From: Mycoplasmataceae bacterium
GTDB lineage: Bacteria; Bacillota_I; Bacilli_A; Mycoplasmatales; Mycoplasmoidaceae
Assembly: GCA_031257095.1 (NCBI GenBank)
Contig: JAIRPI010000011.1
Location: 1 to 64,000, forward strand
DNA: 64,000 nucleotides
Reading direction: 5' to 3'
The translations under genes were made by a program, and so were the position numbers. Positions 10,144 through 25,516 of this stretch are shown piece by piece. How positions within the stretch are numbered: the stretch's first letter is position 1; each line of letters begins with the position of its first letter. The notes under the pieces are model-generated. The model searched no databases. It was not told the origin of the DNA and saw nothing but the letters and a program-made list of their open reading frames with translations.

Positions 10144-13106
10144 TGATCTTTCTTAAACGATTTATTGCCCAAGGATTTAAATCATTTGCCAAGCCCGTTG
10201 ATATTACCTTTGACACCAATATGACGGGCATTGTTGGCCCTAATGGATCGGGTAAATCAAATATTGTTGATGCAATAAAATGAGTTTTAGGTGAAAGAAG
10301 TCATAAAACACTTCGAGGTAAATCTAGTGAAGATGTCATTTTCCATGGTTCTGATAGTCTACCAAAAGCTGAAGCAGCTGAAGTTACCTTAGTTTTTGAT
10401 AATTCCCAAAACGCTTTAAAAAGCGATGTTAAAAAAGATATTGCCATTACCCGTAAAGTACGTCGCGGTTCAGGTATTACTGAGTTTTATATTAATGATG
10501 AACCAGCACGCTTAAAAGATATTGAAGATTTGTTCATTGATACGGGGTTAGCTAAAGGTTCCTTGGGAATAATTTCCCAAGGAACAGTGCAATATTTTGT
10601 TGAGTCTAAGCCAGAAGATCGTCGTCAAATTTTTGAAGAAGCAGCAGGAATTGGTTTATACACCAAAAACAAAGAAGAATCACTTAAGCAATTAGAAAAA
10701 ACTCAAGAAAACTTAAATCGGATAACTGATATTGTTGATGAGTTAGATCGCGATGTAAAAAAACTTTCGAAACAAGCCGAAAAAGCGCAAATCTATAATG
10801 AGAAACGCAAAGAGTTAATTCGTTTAGATGTTACTATTCTTATTAAAGATCTTAACTTCTTTGGCGAAAAATTAAAAGTTATTAAAAAAGAATTAGAACA
10901 GTCAAAAACTGATTTAAAACTTTATGAGCCAGACATTAAAGCCACACAAAATTCATTACAAAGTTCAAAACAAGAATTAGATGAAGCTGATAAGCAAGTT
11001 GAAGCGTTAACATTGCAATTAACTGATATCGTTGGTGAGATTAATCAATTAGAAATTAAGAAAAACACATTAATCAATTCTTTGCAAAAAGATATTGAAA
11101 GCGACAATGTTGAAAAGAAATTACAAGCATTTAAAAAAATAATTGATATTAATACCACTGAATTAGAAACAAACGCTTCACGTGCTGATCAACTTAGTGA
11201 GGAAATAACTGTTTTTGCTGAAAATCTAACTTCGTTAACCCAACAAAAACAAGAATTTTCAGCAAACATAAATTCCTTATCAATTAAATTAGCAGAAATT
11301 AGAATGCAAATTAAGATGACTAATGATTCGATTGCTGATAAGTCACACTTAGATGTTGGTTCACAAACAATTATTGATAATCGCCAAGCATTATCTGGGA
11401 TTTGCGGTATTGTGCGTGATTTATTTAATACTGAAGATCAATATAAAAAAGCGATTTATACCGCGCTTGGTAAAAGCATTGAAAGCATCGTTGTTGAAAC
11501 AACCCAAGATGCTAAAGACGCAGTCAACTTTCTTAAAAGAAATAAGTGTGGTAAGACAACATTTATCCCATTAGATACCATTAAACCTCGCAACATTAAA
11601 GATGAATACTTACAAATGCTAGCCCAAAAAGATTTAGCAATTAATGTTGGTAACGAATTAATTCAAATTGATGAAAAATATACCCCAGCATTTTCGTATT
11701 TGCTAGGCAATGTTATTATTGCTAACAACATTGACGATGCTTTATTAGTTTCAAAATATACTTCCCAACAATTCCGTATCGTTACTCTTGATGGTGATTC
11801 AATTGGTGCAGGTGGCGCTGTTAGTGGTGGTTATAATAAAGTTAATGTTTCAAATATTAATGATTTACAACAACAATTAGTTGCGCTAAACGACCAATAT
11901 CAACAGTTAGATACGGAATTGATTGGCAAGAAATCTGATTTTGATCGCATTAATATTCAACACAACACCGCGACAATTAAATTGAATGAAAAAAAGATTT
12001 TGCACAAGCAATATCTTGATGCGGTAACTACTATTCGGAATCAGTTATCTAATTATGAAGCTGATTATCAAGCTTTATTATCAAAAACAAAAAAAAGTGG
12101 GTCTTTAAAAGAAACTACAATTGATTCTATTCAAGAAAAATTATCATCTTTATTAACCAAAAAAGATAAGATAACTGAACAAATAAATATTGCGCGACAA
12201 AATAAAATACTTTACAAATCATCAGTCGACGATTTAGAAGCAAAGTTAATGGAATTACGTACAAAACTTGATGAAGTTAGAAATGTAATTGGTTCACATG
12301 AAACTGATCAAGTTCGTTGTGAAGCAATCGTGTCCCAAGCGAAAACCAAAATTAGTCAAACATATAAAATGACTGTTGAGTTTGCTCAACAAAATTATCG
12401 TGATGAATTACCAATGACTGATAATCAAGCACGTGAAGCAATTATTCAATTACAAAACGATATCGAACGTCTTGGAGCAATTAATATGGAAGCAATTGAA
12501 GAATTAGGTGATAAAAAACAACGTTTAACTGAATTAGTTAGTCAAAAGGACGAACTAGAACAAGCTAAACAAAAAATGCAAGCTTCAATTACTGAACTAG
12601 ACAATAAAGCTCGTGGTGATTTTGCTAAAACAATCGAACAAGTTAATGAAATGCTACCACCAATTGTTCATTATTTATTTGGTGGTGGAACTTGTCGTGT
12701 TGAATACACAAACCCCGATGATATTTTATCAAGTGGGATCGATGTTGCAATTAATCCACCGGGTAAAAACGTTGTTAACCTCAACCTTTTATCAGGTGGA
12801 GAAAAAACACTAGTTGCCTTGTGTATTTTATTTGCAATATTAAAAAACAAAACATTCCCGTTGATTATTCTTGATGAAGCAGAGAGTGCGCTTGATCCAG
12901 CAAACGTTGAACGATTTGCTAATATTATTCGCCAAAACTCAACTAACACACAATTTTTGGTGATTACACACCGTTCTGGGACAATGACTCATTGTAATAA
13001 GTTGCACGGAGCAACAATGCAATTTCCTAACAAGGGAACAACTAGTTTCTTTACTTTGACTATTGAAGAGGCAGTTAATAAATATAGTTCTAATAAAGAG
13101 GAATAA
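10143..13106 (+). CDS. smc: Chromosome condensation ATPase SMC
   Basis: SMC organises and segregates the chromosome. The 987-residue protein shows the N-terminal ATPase half with Walker [17 protein letters not shown], a first coiled coil, a hinge around residues 415-560 ([27 protein letters not shown]), a second coiled coil, and the C-terminal half with signature [14 protein letters not shown] and Walker [17 protein letters not shown]. The start at 10143 gives [15 protein letters not shown], the canonical beginning. One UGA near the start is read as Trp ([14 protein letters not shown]), so a TGA-terminated reading would miss the first 130 residues. It overlaps ftsY by one base. Confidence 0.96.
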
Positions 13107-14134
13107 TGGGTTTTTTCTCTAAATTAAAATCATTATTTAAGAGAAAAACTAGTGTTGAAAAAGATATCTCAGCAACAATTGAGCAAAAACAAGTTATTGA
13201 ACAAGAAAAGTTTGACACTGGTTTAAAAAAATCGGCCGATGCTTTAAGCGATTCAATCAATAAAATTGCTAAGAAATATCGCCAACTCGATGATCAATTA
13301 ATAGAAGATATCGAAACATTACTATTATCACTAGACATCGGTCCTGCTTCTTGTTACAAAATCCTTGATGCGATTGTTGAGGAAATTAAATATCAAAATG
13401 TAAATGATCCAGCATTAATTAAGCAAATTATTGTCGATAAATTATTTGTTTACTACATTCAAGACACTGATGTTGATACAAGTATCAATCTAAGCAAAGA
13501 AACACTTAATGTTATTCTCGTAGCGGGTGTTAATGGTGTTGGCAAAACAACAAGTATTGCCAAACTCGCTAACAAATATAAAAACGAGGGATTTAATGTT
13601 TGTTTGATTGCGGCTGATACATTTCGTGCAGGTGCTGTGGCCCAATTAGAAATATGAGCAAATCGTATTGGTATTCAAATCTATAAACCACAACGCGATA
13701 AGCAAGATCCCGCAAGTGTTGTTCATGGAGGATTAGAGTTTGCAAAAAACAACAACATCAACCTTGTTATTTGTGACACATCAGGCAGACTACAAAATAA
13801 AATTCATTTAATGAATGAGTTAAAAAAGATTGATGGGGTTATCAAGAAATTTGCACCCACCCAACCAATTGAATCATTATTAGTGCTTGATGCGACAACT
13901 GGACAATCAGGAATCGCCCAAGCAAAAGCCTTTAGTGAAGTATCAAAAATTACGGGAATAGTTTTAACAAAGATGGATAGTACATCTAAAGGCGGAATTG
14001 TATTAGCAATTAAAGATGCTTTTAATTTACCAGTTAAATTTATTGGGTTAGGTGAAAAATTAGAAGATTTAGAACCGTTTTCGTTAGAAATGTTTATTCA
14101 CGGATTAGTTAAAAACTTAGATATCGAAGATTAA
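13106..14134 (+). CDS. ftsY: Signal recognition particle receptor FtsY
   Basis: FtsY is the membrane-associated GTPase that receives SRP-ribosome complexes for co-translational insertion. The 342-residue protein has a basic amphipathic N-terminus ([14 protein letters not shown]), the helical N domain, then the NG GTPase with P-loop [15 protein letters not shown] (about residue 141), [19 protein letters not shown] (about residue 224) and [16 protein letters not shown] at 13655-13657 is read as Trp. The acidic A domain of longer FtsY proteins is absent, as in many Mollicutes. It ends the operon and meets the Cof hydrolase gene tail to tail with a 4 bp overlap. Confidence 0.95.
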
Positions 14135-15009
14135 CTTTCTCAATCTAAAATATTATCTATTTCTTTACCTACCGCACCTTCTTCATTAGTAAATTTAGAA
14201 ATATGATGAGCACTAATTAATGAAGCATAGCAAGCATTTTTAACAGCGATGGAATTAGAATAATGTTTTAATACCGGTGCATCGTTTTCACCATCGCCAA
14301 AATAATGAACGTTATTATCAGGAATATCATAATAATCTTGCAATGTCATAATCGCTGCTAATTTATTAGCAGAACGATTATTTAATTCTAATATTGTTTG
14401 GTTCTTAAAATGACTATCATCACGATTATTAATTGATCATCTAGTTATCGAGATGTTGTGCGTAACAGATTTAATTTCTCTAACAACATTCACGATATCA
14501 TGACCCTTTTTGATAATAAGAATAATTGAGAGCATCCCACTATGACGATCAGTGAATTTAATAAGAACTTCTTTTTTTACATCTTTTGATTTTTCTAGAT
14601 TGATATGAAAAATTTCTTCAAATCTTTTAATAACAACTGGTGAAGTTGGAATTTTATTAATGTAATAACCTTTATCAGTCTTAATAATAAAATATTCAAC
14701 TTCGTCCTGTAGTAAATTGTTATTTCATAGTTTATAAAACATCACATTGGTCATTGTTTGTTGATATGGAAGAAAGTGTTTATCATTTGGATGGAACATT
14801 CTTGCCCCATTATCGGCAATAATTGGCGTGTTCAATTTTAATTCGTTATAAATATTTTTTATTTCACTAAACGATCGGCCAGTAACAAAAACAAATAAAT
14901 GCCCCTCTTGTTGTAGTTTTTTAATACTTGAAGCAACGGATTTAGGAACAGTTTTATCTCTTGTTAATAACGTTCCATCCAAATCAGAACAGAATAATTT
15001 TTGATTCAT
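14131..15009 (-). CDS. Cof-type HAD phosphatase
   Basis: The 292-residue protein is a HAD hydrolase of the Cof/YidA class, phosphatases acting on small sugar- or nucleotide-phosphates; the substrate cannot be told from sequence. Motif I is SDLDGTLLTRDK with the two catalytic Asp (residues 9 and 11). Motif II lies around VFVTGRSFSEIK and motif IV is YFGDGENDAPVLKH near residue 238. Three UGA codons are read as Trp, including one three codons before the true stop at 14133-14131. A TAAAAT box 6 nt before the ATG suggests a leaderless monocistronic transcript. Confidence 0.88.
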
Positions 15010-15050
15010 ATTAATATTTTACTTGTTTTTAGTTAAAGTTAAATATTATT

Positions 15051-15056
15051 TATAAT
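15051..15056 (+). promoter_or_regulatory. -10 box for the pyruvate oxidoreductase gene
   Basis: A perfect TATAAT sits 16 nt before ATG 15073, giving a leader of roughly 10 nt. No convincing Shine-Dalgarno is present between them. Confidence 0.5.
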
Positions 15057-15072
15057 ATTTTTATAAATAAAT

Positions 15073-18570
<3,498 letters not shown>

Positions 18571-18582
18571 GCTATTTTAAGA

Positions 18583-18640
18583 AATTGTAGATTGAATAGA
18601 AGTTTATTAATTTGTGTTTTTTATTCGCTAACCTACAATT
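18583..18640. terminator. Possible bidirectional terminator between nifJ and alaS
   Basis: Inverted repeats AATTGTAG (18583-18590) and CTACAATT (18633-18640) enclose a second pair, GAATA (about 18594-18598) and TATTC (18622-18626), with a T-rich run TTTTTTATT between. The right arm includes the alaS stop. The structure is imperfect with a large loop, so a terminator role for these convergent genes is only plausible. Confidence 0.35.
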
Positions 18641-21326
18641 GTTTCAAATAATCAATAGCTTTTTGTAAAGTTTCATTGCTAGCAGATCCACCTTGAGCAA
18701 AATTCACTTTCCCGCCACCTGTACCATTTAATAATTCATTTATTTTGGTAATCAATTCTTGAGCATTGATTGCAAAACTATATACATAGTATTGAACTTT
18801 TGTATTAACGAGATTAAATAAAACGTATGTTATATTTTTATTTGTTTTTGCCAATGTAGACAATGCATTGATAATTGCTTTCGGTTGAAGATTGTTAGTT
18901 GTACAATAATTAATTGTTTTTGAAATAGAAACATTTCATTGTTGTCCAATCAAATCTTTTGTAGATTGTTCAACATTTAATTTTTGCTTTGCAAAGGTTA
19001 ATAAGTGAAATTCTTTCTGTAAGTTTGTTAACGCGATCCTAAGTTTGTCAAGATTTTCTTGTTCATTCTCATAATCTAATTCATTTACCTTGTTAATGAA
19101 TGACTTATCATCAATTTTTAATTCTTTCAGACTATTAACCATTTTTTCAACTTCGGATCTTATAAAACATATTTCCCTGTTCAAATATTTGTAAATTGTA
19201 ACCTTGGTTGTTATTGCTTCAATACGATAAGCATTATCACCCTTAGAAACTAATTTTACAATTATAAATTGTTCAATTTTACTAGTATTTTTTACATGTG
19301 TTCCACCACATATCTCTTTTGATATGTCACCAATAGTAATAACTCTTAAATCTCCCTTGATTTTAGCATATACGTCTTCAAATCAAGCTAATGCGCCATA
19401 TTCTTTAGCTTTCACTAAAGACATATAATCCACTTTAACATTTAGCGATTGTTTAATTAGTTTATTCACTTCTGTTTGAATCAATTTTATTTGTTCATCA
19501 GTTATTTTTTTATTGTAGTGAAAATCAAAAGTAACTTTTTCACTAGACTTAAACGCTCCTTCTTGTTGGATGTCTTGACTAATATATTTTCTTAAAACAT
19601 ATTGTAATAAATGTTCCACAGTATGATTGGCACTAGCTTTTTTACGATTAGCCGCATTGATGTATAAAGAAATTCCTTTATTAATAGTTAGCGCCCCGTG
19701 TTTTAGTTCAACTAAGTGAAGATGCTGACCATTAGGCATTTTTATGACATTTAAAATATCATAATGCTTCCCATCTATTATTGCATAACCACTATCACAT
19801 ACTTGTCCGCCGCTTGTTGCATAGAAGCATGTGATATCGGTAACAAAATAACCATGACTTACTTTATCTACTTGTTTAAAATCTAAATCAAATAAACCGA
19901 TGATTTTAGTATTCTCAACGGTGGTGATGTCATAATCAAAAATGCTAGGTTGTACAAAATTAATTAAATCGTTATGTTGTTGTAACATTCCTTTTGTTTC
20001 AATATTCGCCCGTGAAACATCTTGATGCTTACTAAATCTTTGCTTATAAGCATCAAGATCGATAGTTAAATGGTTTTCTTTTGCTAGTTCTTGAATAATT
20101 TCAAAGGGAAAACCATATGTATCTACTAGTTTAAATATAGTGTCAGTTGGTAATTCATTTTTATTTTGTATGAGCGCTTGTTCAAATAATTTATAACCAT
20201 TCTCTAATGTTTTAGCAAATAATTCTTCTTCTTTAGTTAGAGCATTAGTTATCTCATCTTGCTTAGTAACTAAGTAAGGATAGTAATTAGCCATAGTTTT
20301 AATCACCACCTTGCTAATTAATGCCGTAAATTTATTTTCAATTTTTAAACGTCTAGCACAAACCATTGCCCGACGAATTAAACGACGAATAATTGAACCA
20401 CGCTCTTTATTTGATGGATGCACACCATCAGCAATGGCAAAGGTGCATGCTTTAAGATGATCGGCAATTATTTTAAAATCACGATTAATATTTTTTTGTT
20501 TAACATTATCACTAAAATACGCATTAACGTCATATTGATATGAAGTTAAAGTATTAATTTCTTTAATAATTGGCATAAACATGTCGGTATCAAAATCTGT
20601 TGGTACATCTTGAATAATCGACGCTAACCTTTCTAAGCCAGCACCAGTATCAATGTTTTTCCTACTTAGTTCTTGATAATTATTGTTTCCGTCATTATTA
20701 AATTGACTAAAAACAATATTTCATATTTCAACATAACGGTCATTTTCAATATCATCAAAGATTAACTTTTCACCAATATTTTTTGGATCATATTTTATGC
20801 CGCGGTCATAATAAATCTCTGTGCAAGGACCACATGGTCCTTGACCTATTTCCCAAAAATTTCTTTCTTTATTACATTTAATAATATGACTTTGCTTTAT
20901 CCCTAATTTAATCCATAGATCGTATGATTCTTTGTCTTGTTCATATACAGTAATGTAAAGACATTCATGAGCAAACCCAAAATGTTGTATTAATAACTCA
21001 TATGCTCAATTAATTGCTTCTTTTTTAAAATAATCACCAATTGAAAAATTACCAAGCATTTCAAAAAATGTGTGGTGTCTTGAAGTTACACCAACATTTT
21101 CAATATCGTTTGTTCTAATTGCACGTTGACTATTTGTTAAACGATTATTATTTGGTGTTAGCTCGCCAGTAAAATATTTTTTAAGCGTAGCAACGCCTGA
21201 GTTGATTCATAACAATGAATCATCATTAATAGGGACAAGTGATTTTGATGGTAATATTTCATGATTTTTACTTTTAAAAAAGTCTAATCACGTTTGTCTA
21301 ATTTGGTCAAAAGTTAATTTTTTCAT
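18633..21326 (-). CDS. alaS: Alanyl-tRNA synthetase
   Basis: AlaRS charges tRNA-Ala and edits mischarged Ser/Gly. The 897-residue protein has the class II aminoacylation domain at the N-terminus ([37 protein letters not shown]), the tRNA-recognition helical region (GIKYDP through [20 protein letters not shown]), the editing domain with [13 protein letters not shown] and EICGGTHV, and a C-Ala domain ending near [18 protein letters not shown]. Five or more UGA-Trp codons split it into short open pieces if read with the standard code. The downstream order on the minus strand is yebC then alaS; the yebC stop and alaS start share one base (TAATG). Confidence 0.96.
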
Positions 21327-22042
21327 TATTCTTGTGGTTGGTAATTAGTAACTACTCATTGAATATCAGCATCTTCATCACATAGATTAGTAAATGTTTC
21401 TAATCTATTCTTTGTATCTTCATCTAAGGTTGTTATTGGGTTTTGCGCAATTCATGTTATTTGTGCAGAATATATGCGACATTTGTTATCAAGTAATACA
21501 TGTTTAACGGCGCTAAAATCTTTTGGCGAAGTCTTAATTTCAATCGCATCTTCTTGTTCAATAATATCAATTATTTCATAAGACAATGTTCAATTCATTA
21601 TTTGATCAACATTGATGTTGGGATCTTTGTAGACAACGATATAACCAACATTATCAAAAAAGATTTTAACACTATTTATTTTTGCAATTTGGGCATGTAA
21701 TTTTGATAAATAACCGTTAATGTTACTAATCGTACGGTTAACATTATCAGTTAATGTATTGATAACGATTTGTAAACCATTCGGACCGTAACATTCAAAT
21801 TCCTTTGTTGACAGTTCGGCTTCATCTTTAGCCGAGCCATTCATGTTACGATTAATAGATTCTCATGATAAATTATTGTCTAACGCTTTATCAATCGCAG
21901 CTTTTAATCTTGGATTAGCATCAGGGTTAGGCCCACCAACACGACTAGCCGCTTTAATTTCCCGTGCTAATTTTTGTCACAACTTTGCTTGTAGTTGTTG
22001 TTTTTTATTAGTTTGACTAGCAACGAGGTGCTTACGTGGCAT
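21326..22042 (-). CDS. yebC: YebC/PmpR (TACO1) family protein
   Basis: The 238-residue protein starts [18 protein letters not shown] and has the family blocks [23 protein letters not shown] (seen in parts), IDRNMNG-like [13 protein letters not shown] and [20 protein letters not shown]. YebC proteins act as transcriptional regulators in some bacteria and as ribosome-associated translation factors that relieve polyproline stalls in others. Two UGA codons in the N-terminal third are read as Trp. A TATAAT on the minus strand (22056-22051) lies 8 nt before the ATG, so the yebC-alaS mRNA is probably leaderless. Confidence 0.92.
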
Positions 22043-22050
22043 ATGCAATA

Positions 22051-22056
22051 ATTATA
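22051..22056 (-). promoter_or_regulatory. -10 box for yebC-alaS
   Basis: TATAAT on the minus strand, 8 nt upstream of the yebC ATG, with no SD. The 113 bp to the divergent PQ-loop gene also hold a 9 bp inverted repeat, TTGTATAAA (22083-22091) / TTTATACAA (22103-22111), of unknown meaning. Confidence 0.5.
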
Positions 22057-22143
22057 TGTGACATAATAAATTTATTGAAGGGTTGTATAAATTAATAAAC
22101 CTTTTATACAAAAGACTGCTAAACATTGATTTTGATAACAATG

Positions 22144-22149
22144 TATAAT
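22144..22149 (+). promoter_or_regulatory. -10 box of a leaderless PQ-loop gene
   Basis: TATAAT ends 6 nt before ATG 22156, so transcription should begin at the start codon itself. Confidence 0.55.
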
Positions 22150-22155
22150 CGATAT

Positions 22156-22818
22156 ATGAATCAAACACTATCGATATTTATTCAAATTAGCATGTGAATT
22201 GCCGTACTATTATCATTCATTGTATTAGTACCAGGAGTTGTTAATATTATTAAAACTCGTAATACAATGGGCGTAAGCAAATGAATGTATATTCTATATC
22301 CAATTTGTAGTGCAGTATGGATCACTTATGCTATTTTGCTTATCTTCCAACACGATATCCCAATCGGTGAGCTAGTTGGAATGATTGTGTCAGATACTAT
22401 CTCCGTTGGGCTTTCATTATGAATCCTTTTTATGAAACTACGTAATGTTTCATTAGCAAAAAAACAACACATGACAGAATACGAATGATATAAAGCCTAT
22501 GTTAAGCAAAAAAAGGAAAAAGAAAGATTAAAAGCTTTAGGAATTCATTCGACTGCTGATCTAGTTAATAGCAAGCAACACCAAGACTATATGTCTAAAA
22601 TCATTGATTCATTAGCCGTTGAACATCCAAGTATTGTTGATGATCGGATTACTTCTAGTCGTGAATATCGTAAAATGACTAACAAATCAATAAATACTGC
22701 CCAAAAACGCATTGAACATTATAAAAATGTGGCTTCTAATGCTGATATGGCAAAAACCATTTCATTAGTCTATCTTGATTTATATCAAGGTCGTGATGCA
22801 AAACGACAATCAAGTTAA
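22156..22818 (+). CDS. Single PQ-loop (SemiSWEET-like) membrane protein with cytosolic tail
   Basis: The 220-residue protein has three N-terminal TM helices (about residues 13-33, 44-63, 72-95). The first carries a PQ-loop-like motif, LSFIVLVPGVVNIIKTRNTM followed by GVSKWMYILYPICSAVWITY. One three-helix bundle is the size of a SemiSWEET half-transporter, which dimerises to move small sugars. Unlike SemiSWEETs it carries a charged, helical cytosolic tail of about 120 residues (KKQHMTEYEWYKAYVKQKKEKERLK onward). Substrate and function are unknown. Five UGA codons, read as Trp, lie in the first half. It precedes the CIRCE-controlled clpB but has its own -10 box. Confidence 0.6.
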
Positions 22819-22830
22819 CAAATTACTAAA

Positions 22831-22857
22831 TTAGCACTCTACATGTGAGAGTGCTAA
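22831..22857 (+). promoter_or_regulatory. CIRCE operator (HrcA binding site)
   Basis: The arms TTAGCACTC (22831-22839) and GAGTGCTAA (22849-22857) form a perfect 9-9-9 CIRCE inverted repeat. In Firmicutes and Mollicutes CIRCE is bound by the HrcA repressor to control heat-shock genes. It lies just upstream of the clpB -10 box (22866-22871), where bound repressor would block RNA polymerase. Confidence 0.96.
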
Positions 22858-22865
22858 TTTTATTG

Positions 22866-22871
22866 TATAAT
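22866..22871 (+). promoter_or_regulatory. -10 box of heat-shock promoter for clpB
   Basis: TATAAT ends 6 nt before ATG 22878. No SD fits in the gap, so the heat-shock mRNA is predicted to be leaderless. Confidence 0.65.
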
Positions 22872-22877
22872 GGTACT

Positions 22878-25007
22878 ATGAACTTTTCACATACACCACC
22901 AGACGACAATAAAAACCCATTAGGTAAATATGCTCGTAATCTTAACCAAGATGTTATTGATAATAAGATCGATCCGATTATTGGTCGTAATGAAGAAATT
23001 AGACGGATTATTGAAATTATTTCAAGGAAAACTAAAAATAATCCAGTGTTGATAGGCGAACCGGGTGTTGGTAAAACAGCCATTGTTGAGGGCTTAGCCC
23101 AACGAATTGTTAATAAAGATGTTCCTGATAGTTTAAAAAATAAAATTATTTATGAACTATCATTACCAGCAATTATTTCTGGTGCTAGTTTTCAAGGACA
23201 ATTTGAAGAGAGAATGAATGCCATTGTTAAACAAGTAAAAGAAGCAAATGGTCAAATTATTCTATTCATTGATGAAATACATCAATTAGTAGGAATGGGT
23301 TCTTCTGGTAAATCGTCGATGGATGCGGCTAATATTTTAAAACCAATGATGGCTAGAGGCGAAGTAAAAATCATTGGTTCAACAACATTAAGTGAATATC
23401 GACAAAACATTGAAAAAGATGCTGCCCTTGAAAGACGTATGCAAAAAATTTATGTTAAAGAACCGTCAAAACAGGAAACGCTAACAATTATGCGTGGGTT
23501 AAAAGAAAGATGAGAGTTATTCCATCAAGTAAAAATCCATGATTCAGCATTAATTGCTGCGGTTAATTTATCAGAACGTTATATTAACGAACGATTCCTT
23601 CCCGATAAAGCAATTGATTTAATAGATGAAGCAGCAGCTAAGGTTAAAACAGAAATTCACTCCTTGCCAATTGAATTAGATCAAATTAACCGTGAAATTA
23701 TTCATACTGAAACAGAAAAAGCCGCCTTACAATCAGAAACCGACACGAAGTCTAAAACACGTTTAGAAGCCGTTGAGAAACAATTAATTGCGCTTAAAAA
23801 GGAACAAAAAACACGACACGATGAATGATCTAAACAAAAACAAGAACATACGAAACTAATTGAATTAAAAAAGCAATTAGATGACAACAAACAAAAAGCT
23901 GAAAGATTACAATCAGAAGGTGAATTTGAAAAAGCTGGTAAATTAATGTATGTTGACACCCCTAATTTAATTAAACAAATAGAAGCCCAAGAAAATAAAA
24001 TTAAGAACAACCAAAAGGTTATAATTCGTGATTCAGTAACTGCTGATGAAGTTATGGAAGTTATCTCGAAAACTACTGGCATTCCATTAAACAAATTAAT
24101 GAATGATGAGAAAACTAAGTTAATGCAATTAAAAATTTCGCTAGGTGCAAGAGTTAAAGGCCAAGATGCTGCCATTGATTTAATATCACAAGCAGTTTTA
24201 CGTTCGCGAGCAGGAATTAATGATCCTAACCGCCCGACCGGTTCATTTTTGTTTTTAGGTCCAACAGGTGTTGGTAAAACGGAATTAGCCAAAGCGTTAG
24301 CATACGAATTGTTTGATTCACAAAAAGCAATGGTGCGATTTGATATGAGTGAATTTATGGAAAAACACAGCGTTAGTAAACTAATTGGTGCTCCACCAGG
24401 ATATGTCGGCTATGAACAAGCTGGTGCATTAACCGAAGCAATTAGACGTCGGCCATATAGTGTAATTCTATTTGATGAAATTGAAAAGGCTCACGCTGAT
24501 GTTTTAAATATTCTTTTACAAGTATTAGATGATGGCCAACTAAAAGATTCACAAGGACGATTGGTCAATTTCAAAAATACGATTATTATCATGACTTCAA
24601 ATATTGGGCATTCAGAAATCCTAGAAGATAAAAGCAATGAAGCGATTAATGAATTAAAGAAATATTTAAAGCCAGAATTTATTAATCGTATTGATGAAAT
24701 TATTATTTTTAATAAATTATCTAAGAAAATCGTTAATGATATTGTTGTTAAATTGTTAGATGAATTAGTTGAACGCTTGAAAAATGATGACATTAACATT
24801 AAATACACCAGTGAGGTTGTCAATAAAATAAGTTCAGAAGGTTATGATGCTGTCTATGGGGCTAGACCAATTAAACGTTATATTCAAAAAAATATTGAAA
24901 ATATGTTGGCATCGAAAATTGTTGACAACACAATTATTAAAAATAAACCTTACACAATTGATGTTGTTAATAATAACATTGTCATTAGTAAACAAAGTAA
25001 AAATTAG
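22878..25007 (+). CDS. clpB: Disaggregase chaperone ClpB (lacking the N-terminal domain)
   Basis: ClpB is a hexameric AAA+ protein that pulls apart aggregated proteins. The 709-residue protein has AAA-1 with Walker [15 protein letters not shown], a long coiled-coil middle domain (about residues 255-365) that distinguishes ClpB from ClpC, and AAA-2 with [18 protein letters not shown] and a typical C-terminal D2 domain. The Clp_N repeat domain is missing, as in other mycoplasma ClpB proteins. Two UGA codons are read as Trp. Start ATG 22878 was chosen over an upstream in-frame codon inside the CIRCE/promoter region. Regulation by HrcA is expected from the CIRCE. Confidence 0.95.
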
Positions 25008-25023
25008 CTTGTTAAGTAATTGA

Positions 25024-25029
25024 TATAAT
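25024..25029 (+). promoter_or_regulatory. -10 box for the flavodoxin-like gene
   Basis: TATAAT lies 11 nt before ATG 25041, implying a leader of only about 4-5 nt. Confidence 0.45.
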
Positions 25030-25040
25030 GTTTTAACAAT

Positions 25041-25502
25041 ATGTCAAAGAAGATTTTAATCATTTACAACTCACGGGAAGAAACCCAAAATACAAAAAGA
25101 ATTGCAACATATATGGCACAAGCTATTGATGCTCAACTTATTAGTATTAGTGAGGTTGACAATTATAAAATTGAGGATTATGATTTAGTTGGTTTTGGTA
25201 GTGGCGTTTATTTTGGTAAATTTGGTAAATCATTAATAAAATACATTAATAACCTCGAACCTTTTAATCAATCATGTTTTGTATTTTATACAAGTGGGGC
25301 TAAAAAATGCGATAAAGCAATGAATAATTTTATTGATCTTCTACTTAGCAAAAAAAGAAAATGTATAGGTTCATGACATTGTCTTGGTCGCGATGTTGCA
25401 TTTACGTTGTTTAAGAAAACTGGCGGATTTAATAAAGGACGACCAAGTGAGCAAGATTGCCAAGATGCGGCTATCTTTATTAAAGAATTATTTGACAAAT
25501 AA
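25041..25502 (+). CDS. Flavodoxin-like protein
   Basis: The 153-residue protein begins MSKKILIIYNSREETQNTKR, an FMN phosphate-binding loop of the flavodoxin type. The following strands are DYDLVGFGSGVYFGKFGKSL and CFVFYTSGAKKC, the usual positions of the flavin-binding loops. The C-terminal part (HCLGRDVAFTLFKKTGGFNK) resembles flavodoxin-family proteins related to NADPH-dependent quinone/FMN reductases. One UGA is read as Trp. Flavodoxins accept low-potential electrons from pyruvate oxidoreductase in anaerobes, and nifJ lies about 6.5 kb upstream, so a redox partnership is plausible but not shown. Confidence 0.75.
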
Positions 25503-25504
25503 TT

Positions 25505-25510
25505 TATAAT
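25505..25510 (+). promoter_or_regulatory. -10 box of a leaderless GTG-start gene
   Basis: TATAAT ends 6 nt before GTG 25517, and no SD is possible in between. The exact spacing supports GTG 25517 as both transcription and translation start. Confidence 0.5.
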
Positions 25511-25516
25511 AATCTC

